Of a stretch of 64,000 nucleotides of DNA, positions 59,017 through 64,000 are shown piece by piece (position 1 is the first letter of the stretch; every line of letters begins with the position of its first letter). Origin of the DNA: Chryseobacterium sp. JM1. Its GTDB lineage: Bacteria; Bacteroidota; Bacteroidia; Flavobacteriales; Weeksellaceae. A program made the translations under genes and the position numbers. The stretch lies in assembly GCF_000737715.1 (NCBI RefSeq), contig NZ_JPRN01000002.1, forward strand, positions 62,001 through 126,000, in the 5' to 3' direction. The notes beneath the pieces are model-generated. The model searched no databases and was not told the origin of the DNA. It saw only the letters and a program-made list of their open reading frames with translations.

Positions 59017-61275
59017 ATGAAAAGAAAACTACTCATTTACTATTTATTTATTTTTTTAGGCTTTTCAGGACAGCTGTTCTCACAGACCTATCAACTGGCC
59101 GGAAACCCTGTCAATACCACAGGCTGGGACCTTGTTTCCAACGCAGTTGTGGAAAACGATTTCATCCGTCTTACCACAGATAATACCAGCCTTTTCGGTG
59201 CTGTAAAACTGGCTACCCCCATCACATTAAGCTATTGTGACAAATGGAAGGTAGAATTCGACTTCAGGATCGATGGAAACGGAACCACACAGTTCGGGCG
59301 TGGTGACGGATTTACATTCTGGTATCTCGTGAATCCTCCAACAGGATTTGTATCCGGGGGTGGGCTTGGAATTCCGGCGAACGCATCAGGACTGATGGTA
59401 GGATTTGATATTTTCAACAATTCCACAGAAGGCCAGATGAGTAAAATACATTTACTGTATGGAACCAATGATACCGCCGGAAATAATATTGAATACAACA
59501 CAACTCCCGGAAGCACATTTCATTCTCCGGATCTTATTACGACACAGCCTTTCGTAGGGCCTACCTATAAACACGTAGAAGTAAACGGAGAAACAGACCT
59601 CACGAATCCTACGAACTGGATCATTAAAATTAAACTTGACGGTGTCCTTATTGTTGACCAGTCATTTGCCCCTTCGGGAGGAGCCATAGGAATGTCTCAG
59701 GGATATTTCGGTTTCTCAGCCGCTACGGGAGGTGCGAGTGCGAGACATTCGATCAAGAATGTAAAAGTTTTTGTAGATAAAGTTCCCATCCTGAACGCCA
59801 CCGTTACTCCGTTTGTGTGTACGAATCCGGCAACAGGAGCAGGATCTGTGGATCTGACTTCTTTCAATGCACAGTTTGTGAACAATCCTGCAAACTATGT
59901 ATTCACTTACTATGTTTTAGGAAGTTCAACACCTATCACGAACCCTACCAACTTCCCATACACAGGGAATACTACAATTAAGGTCGTCATCAAAGACCCG
60001 AGTTCTACGCTCTGTGATAATGGTGATGGCGTCATACAGCTTAATCCTACACCATTTGCCGCTACAGATGCCACACTGACAGGCTGTAACAATAATAATG
60101 CAGGGACAGCCACATTTGACCTTACAACAGCCGCTCTGACAACGGTTCCAGGCTGTACGATGCAGTTTTACAATACGATGTTTGACCTGAATGCAGGAAT
60201 CAACCAGATTCCTAATCCTACGGCTTATGCATCGGGAGCAGCAGTACTATTTGCCAAAGTAACAACTCCTCAGGGGTGTGTCAGCAATGCAAAAGTCACT
60301 CTGAATCTTAACCCGGTTGTCGTTGTTACGGATGCTTCCTTAAGAACATGTTTCCTTGAGACCAATCCGTCACTGGGAACATTCAACTTAGCCAATGCTC
60401 CGGTCATTGCCGGAACAGCACCTAAAAAATATTATCCATCTATGGCTGATGCTGTAGGCGGAACGAATGAAATTTTGAATTTCGCCACCTATACCGCCCC
60501 ATCGGGAGTAATTTATGTAAAAGTATTTAACGCACAGGGATGTTATTCAATTGCAAAAGTTACCCTTACTGTTATCGCACCGACTCTTTCCAGCGTATTA
60601 AAAGATAAAATCATCTGTATTGAAGATAAAACCACACTGGACGCAGGACCTGGATTCACCGGATATATATGGAGCACAGGCGCTACTACACAGGCCATCA
60701 ACAATGTAGGCGTTGGAACGTACTGGGTAAAACTGAAAACCGGAGACTGTACGATCTTACAAACGGTAAAAGTATATGCTTCGGAACAGCCTGTTGTGAC
60801 GAGCATAGATATCTCAGGAAGCACAGTCACTGCTTTTGTGAACGGCGGAACTCCTCCTTACAAATATTCAATGGATAATGTAAACTGGCAGGATTCCAAT
60901 GTCTTCACCAATGTTGCCAGAGGCGAAACCAAGATCTTTGTAAAGGACAGTTATGATTGCGAGCCTATCGAAATTAATATTACGGTTCCTAATCTGATCA
61001 ACGTTATTACTCCAAACGGAGACGGGGTGAATGATATCATAGACTATTCAGCGTTGGCCAACAAAAAAAATCTGGAAATCGGAATCTTCGACAGATACGG
61101 ATATAAAATGTTCCAGGCAGACAAGTCCAACAGATACACCTGGGACGGAACTACCAACGGAAGCAAGAAAGTGCCTACCGGAAACTACTGGTATTCTATC
61201 ACATGGAATGAGAATAACAGCAAGAACACCCCTATCAAATTCTCAGGTTGGATTATGGTGAAAAACAGGGAATAA
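59017..61275 (+). CDS. T9SS type B sorting-domain protein 4, L-type lectin-like N terminus
   Basis: The 752-residue protein has a signal peptide (residues 1-22, LLIYYLFIFLGFSGQLFSQ) and the same lectin-like N-terminal domain as gene 56519: VEFDFRIDGNGTTQFGRGDG, GLMVGFDIFNN, YFGFSAATGG. Later modules (PKKYYPSMADAVGGTNEI, GPGFTGYIWSTGATTQ) and the sorting domain (LINVITPNGDGVNDIIDYSAL to GWIMVKNRE) are closest to gene 49459, not to its N-terminal twin. It lies 245 bases after gene 56519 and between terminators, so it is its own unit. Expected at the cell surface, perhaps sugar-binding. Confidence 0.88.
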   Translation: MKRKLLIYYLFIFLGFSGQLFSQTYQLAGNPVNTTGWDLVSNAVVENDFIRLTTDNTSLFGAVKLATPITLSYCDKWKVEFDFRIDGNGTTQFGRGDGFTFWYLVNPPTGFVSGGGLGIPANASGLMVGFDIFNNSTEGQMSKIHLLYGTNDTAGNNIEYNTTPGSTFHSPDLITTQPFVGPTYKHVEVNGETDLTNPTNWIIKIKLDGVLIVDQSFAPSGGAIGMSQGYFGFSAATGGASARHSIKNVKVFVDKVPILNATVTPFVCTNPATGAGSVDLTSFNAQFVNNPANYVFTYYVLGSSTPITNPTNFPYTGNTTIKVVIKDPSSTLCDNGDGVIQLNPTPFAATDATLTGCNNNNAGTATFDLTTAALTTVPGCTMQFYNTMFDLNAGINQIPNPTAYASGAAVLFAKVTTPQGCVSNAKVTLNLNPVVVVTDASLRTCFLETNPSLGTFNLANAPVIAGTAPKKYYPSMADAVGGTNEILNFATYTAPSGVIYVKVFNAQGCYSIAKVTLTVIAPTLSSVLKDKIICIEDKTTLDAGPGFTGYIWSTGATTQAINNVGVGTYWVKLKTGDCTILQTVKVYASEQPVVTSIDISGSTVTAFVNGGTPPYKYSMDNVNWQDSNVFTNVARGETKIFVKDSYDCEPIEINITVPNLINVITPNGDGVNDIIDYSALANKKNLEIGIFDRYGYKMFQADKSNRYTWDGTTNGSKKVPTGNYWYSITWNENNSKNTPIKFSGWIMVKNRE

Positions 61276-61305
61276 ACTGAAATTGATTATTTTTTAAATA
61301 CCCCG

Positions 61306-61338
61306 GGATCACGTCAAATTTGGCGTGATCCTTTTTTG
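61306..61338 (+). terminator. terminator after T9SS substrate 4
   Basis: GGATCACGTCAA pairs with TTGGCGTGATCC (one G-U pair) and is followed by six T. Confidence 0.88.
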
Positions 61339-61393
61339 TTTTTTCAAACGGGAGATATTTCATTTTAAAAGCTCTTTATTCATATTCAATTCT

Positions 61394-61401
61394 TAAATTT
61401 G
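61394..61401 (+). promoter_or_regulatory. -7 promoter box abutting the nitroreductase start codon
   Basis: TAAATTTG ends four bases before the ATG at 61406, the same spacing as in front of the GH3 and dnaB genes. Confidence 0.55.
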
Positions 61402-61405
61402 TCCT

Positions 61406-62032
61406 ATGAATTATTTGGAAGCTTTAAGCAGAAGATATTCTGTGAAAAAATTTAATCACGAGATCATTCCTCAAGACACTTTGTACAACATTCTTGAGTC
61501 AGGAAAACTGTCTGCCAGTTCGCTTGGGCTTCAGCCTTATAAAGTATTGGTAGTGGAAAGTGACGAAATGAAACAGAAATTAATTCCGGCTTTCTATAAT
61601 CCATCGCAGATCTCCACCTGCTCTCACCTCATTGTCATTATTTCAAAGAAAACCATTGACGAAAGCTATATCCATGGCTATTTCAATCACATTTCCGAGG
61701 TAAGGGAAACTCCCATTGAGAAACTTGATCTGTTCAGGAAAAGCATTAATCAGCACATTGTTCAAAAAACACAGGATGAAATTTTCAACTGGGCAGAAAA
61801 GCAGTCTTATATCGTACTGGCGAATCTGATGTACGCCGCTGCTATTGAAAATATAGACTCGTGCCCCATGGAAGGCTTCCGCCAGGATATGATAGAAGAG
61901 ATTCTCAACATCAATCCGGAGACAGAAAAAGTAACCGTTACCCTCGCTTTAGGCTACCGTTCTGAGGAAGATCATTTCCAGCACATGAAAAAAGTAAGAA
62001 AACCAAACGAAAAATTGTTTAAATTTATTTAA
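61406..62032 (+). CDS. nitroreductase family NAD(P)H-dependent oxidoreductase
   Basis: The 208-residue protein is an FMN-dependent, NfsB-like reductase. RRYSVKKF at residues 9-16 contacts FMN phosphate. LSASSLGLQPYKVLVV near 34-49 is the flavin and substrate region, and ANLMYAAAIENIDSCPMEGF near 135-154 is the family signature before the C-terminal arm. It reduces quinones or nitro compounds; the natural substrate is unknown. It lies 29 bases before nadB, and shared transcription would tie it to NAD synthesis. Confidence 0.92.
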   Translation: MNYLEALSRRYSVKKFNHEIIPQDTLYNILESGKLSASSLGLQPYKVLVVESDEMKQKLIPAFYNPSQISTCSHLIVIISKKTIDESYIHGYFNHISEVRETPIEKLDLFRKSINQHIVQKTQDEIFNWAEKQSYIVLANLMYAAAIENIDSCPMEGFRQDMIEEILNINPETEKVTVTLALGYRSEEDHFQHMKKVRKPNEKLFKFI

Positions 62033-62061
62033 TATTAAACGATTGTACCTAAAGCAAGCAT

Positions 62062-63633
62062 ATGATAAAAGCGGATGTATTAGTAATCGGTTCCGGCATC
62101 TCGGGACTTTCCTATGCCATTAAAGTTTCTGAACAGTTCCCTGATGCTAAAATCATCATCGTAACAAAATCAGACGAAGACGAAAGCAATACTAAATATG
62201 CACAGGGCGGACTGGCCGTAGTCACCGATTTTAAGAATGACAATTTCGAGAAACACATCGATGATACTATGCGTGCCGGAGACGGAGAAAACAAACGCGA
62301 CGTTGTAGAAATGGTCGTAAGAGAAGCTCCCGCAAGATTCAACGAGATCGTAGAATGGGGCGCCAACTTTGACATGAAAAACGGAGAATTCGCTTTGGGA
62401 CGAGAAGGTGGCCATACTGAAAACAGAATTGTTCACCATAAAGATATCACAGGATTCGAGATTGAAAGAGCTCTGCTGGAAACGGCGAAAAACAGCCCGA
62501 ATATTGAAATCCTTGATCACCATTACGTTATTGACATCATTACGCAACACCACGTTCCCGGGAAAGAAGTGAACGAAGGTGAGATCAATTGCTACGGAGC
62601 CTACATCCTTGATGAAAAATCAAAGACCATCAAAAAAATCACTTCGAAAATCACACTGGCAGCTACCGGAGGAGCGGGACATGTGTACAAGAACACGACC
62701 AATCCTACCATTGCTACCGGAGACGGAATTGCCTTCGTAGCCCGTGCCAGAGGTAAGGTTTCGAATATGCAGTACTACCAGTTTCATCCGACAGCTCTGT
62801 ACAGCAAGATTAATGGAATGCTTTTCCTTATTTCTGAAGCCGTAAGAGGAGATGGTGCCAAATTAAGAACGAAAAAGGGCGAAAAATTCATGCACAAATA
62901 TGATGAGCGTGAAGAACTAGCCTCAAGAGATATTGTAGCCAGAGCCATCGACAACGAAATGAAAATTTCAGGAGATGAATATGCCGGCCTCGACTGCCGC
63001 GATATGGATCACGAAAGATTCCTGGAGCACTTCCCGAATATATATAAGAAATGCAGAGAAGAAGGAATTGATCCTTTTACCCAACTGATCCCTGTAGTTC
63101 CTGCCTGCCATTATCTGATGGGCGGTATCGAAGTAGACCGTGACGGGCAATCTTCTATCAAAAATCTTTTTGCTGTAGGTGAATGTACCAACTCAGGACT
63201 TCATGGCGCGAACAGACTGGCTTCAAATTCTTTACTGGAAGGTTTGGTTTTCGGACACAATGCCGCAATCAAAACCGTTGATTTACTTAAAGAAAACAAT
63301 TTCAATTTCGATGATCTCAAAGCTGTTCCGGAATGGAATGAGGAAGGCATGAAGATCATGGATGAAATGGTGATCGTGAGTTACCTCAGAAAACAGCTTC
63401 AGGAAATGATGAGTGATCTGGTAGGTATCGTAAGAAGCAACAGACGTCTGACTATGGCCCTGCAAAAACACCAGGAAATCGCTGCAGCTGTTGATGAAAT
63501 ATATCACTACTCCATTTTGTCACCGCAGTTATCTGAATTGAGAAACCTGACAACAGTTGCCCACCTCATCATTACCCAATCTATGGAGATGACGGAAAAC
63601 AAGGGCGCATTTTATAATAAAGATCTAGTCTAA
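62062..63633 (+). CDS. nadB: L-aspartate oxidase
   Basis: The 523-residue flavoprotein oxidises L-aspartate to iminoaspartate, the first step of de novo NAD synthesis. VLVIGSGISGLSYA at residues 5-18 binds FAD. KYAQGGLAVV near 50 and EGGHTENRIVHHKDITG near 113-129 are the substrate-side signature. FHPTALY lies near 247. ACHYLMGGIEVDRDGQS and GECTNSGLHGANRLASNSLLEGLVFG near 350-400 are hallmarks shared with succinate dehydrogenase flavoproteins, but the short C terminus and loop are NadB-type. nadC follows after 12 bases. nadA is not in the window. Confidence 0.97.
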   Translation: MIKADVLVIGSGISGLSYAIKVSEQFPDAKIIIVTKSDEDESNTKYAQGGLAVVTDFKNDNFEKHIDDTMRAGDGENKRDVVEMVVREAPARFNEIVEWGANFDMKNGEFALGREGGHTENRIVHHKDITGFEIERALLETAKNSPNIEILDHHYVIDIITQHHVPGKEVNEGEINCYGAYILDEKSKTIKKITSKITLAATGGAGHVYKNTTNPTIATGDGIAFVARARGKVSNMQYYQFHPTALYSKINGMLFLISEAVRGDGAKLRTKKGEKFMHKYDEREELASRDIVARAIDNEMKISGDEYAGLDCRDMDHERFLEHFPNIYKKCREEGIDPFTQLIPVVPACHYLMGGIEVDRDGQSSIKNLFAVGECTNSGLHGANRLASNSLLEGLVFGHNAAIKTVDLLKENNFNFDDLKAVPEWNEEGMKIMDEMVIVSYLRKQLQEMMSDLVGIVRSNRRLTMALQKHQEIAAAVDEIYHYSILSPQLSELRNLTTVAHLIITQSMEMTENKGAFYNKDLV

Positions 63634-63645
63634 AAAACATCCATA

Positions 63646-64000
63646 ATGAAAAGACCAAGCTACGCAACCGATAAAGTATTAAAAACGTTCATCAAAAATG
63701 CCTTAGAGGAAGATATTCAGGATGGCGACCACTCTACCCTTTCTACCATTCCGAAAGATCTGGAGCAGAGCGCTAAACTTCTGGTGAAGCAGGACTGTAT
63801 TTTAGCAGGGGTTGAGCTGGCGGAAATTATTTTTAAAACTTTTGATAAGGATTTAAAGGTGGAAACTTTCATTAAAGATGGAGAAGCTGCCAAAGTAGGT
63901 GACGTCGCAATGATCGTAACCGGAAGTGCAAGATCCATCCTTTCCACGGAAAGACTTATCCTGAACTGTATGCAGAGAATGAGCGGAATCGCTACCCTTA
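63646..64000 (+). CDS. nadC: nicotinate-nucleotide (quinolinate) pyrophosphorylase, 3'-truncated by window edge
   Basis: An ATG at 63646, 12 bases after nadB, opens a frame that runs to the window edge (118 codons). The visible part is the N-terminal half of NadC: ALEEDIQDGDHSTLSTIP near residues 19-36, the domain-swapped barrel strand LVKQDCILAGVELAE near 46-60, and SARSILSTERLILNCMQRMSGIATL at the end, which leads into the active site. NadC joins quinolinate and PRPP to give nicotinate mononucleotide. The start codon and the tight spacing to nadB suggest a nitroreductase-nadB-nadC operon. The rest lies outside the window. Confidence 0.95.
   Translation, partial: MKRPSYATDKVLKTFIKNALEEDIQDGDHSTLSTIPKDLEQSAKLLVKQDCILAGVELAEIIFKTFDKDLKVETFIKDGEAAKVGDVAMIVTGSARSILSTERLILNCMQRMSGIATL

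Noticed and set aside
1..64000. CRISPR array, tRNA, rRNA, transposase or phage genes
   Set aside because: I looked for regular short repeats, cloverleaf ends and DDE or integrase motifs and found none; the repeats present are single palindromes or dispersed elements.

Overview
The window looks like a chromosomal segment of a Bacteroidota bacterium of the Flavobacteriia, most likely Chryseobacterium or a close Weeksellaceae relative. The evidence is the AT-rich composition, promoters of the Bacteroidota type (TAnnTTTG, sometimes with an upstream TTG or TTTG), the lack of clear Shine-Dalgarno sequences, type IX secretion (T9SS) sorting domains of type A and type B, and core proteins that read as flavobacterial (Mfd, DnaB, NadB, Pth). 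No tRNA, rRNA, CRISPR array or transposase gene was seen. The genus is an inference.

Positions 1-26369 are a surface-glycan locus. A plus-strand operon (1-9752) holds two tandem polytopic membrane proteins, an asparagine-synthase-like amidotransferase, five family-2 glycosyltransferases (four are close paralogues) and an integral-membrane acyltransferase. A convergent minus-strand block (9927-19950) holds two MBOAT + SGNH-like pairs, another membrane acyltransferase, two methyltransferases, and an FkbH-like protein with its own acyl carrier protein and a VOC protein. Then come two plus-strand glycosyltransferases (20047-22049), a minus-strand SDR / ACP / KASIII cassette (22046-24042), and a plus-strand pair of hexapeptide acyltransferases flanking a GT4 glycosyltransferase (24092-26369). 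Together these suggest a polysaccharide decorated with acyl groups built on dedicated carrier proteins. The FkbH-ACP-MBOAT-SGNH set resembles a rewired Dlt (D-alanylation) pathway and is my best candidate for an undescribed system.

Positions 26832-31796 encode a very large T9SS type A substrate with an internal tandem duplication. Positions 32139-35555 form a carbonic anhydrase / small secreted protein / SulP transporter / carbonic anhydrase module, probably for bicarbonate handling. Positions 35725-49367 mix housekeeping genes (pth, mfd, a GH3-family enzyme, an MFS exporter) with small secreted proteins and lipoproteins. These include a tandem lipoprotein pair and three paralogues with the N-terminal AQVGI-type signature.

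Positions 49459-61275 contain four long T9SS type B substrates in two pairs around dnaB and rnhA. Their N-terminal and C-terminal halves pair up differently, which points to recombination between the copies. The window ends with a nitroreductase and the NAD-synthesis genes nadB and nadC (nadC cut by the window edge).

Several non-coding signals stand out: two related intergenic repeats on opposite strands (9761-9915 and 53880-54046), a 106-bp element with perfect 13-bp inverted ends beside mfd, and at least four genes whose -7 promoter box ends 3-4 bases before the ATG, which predicts leaderless mRNAs.
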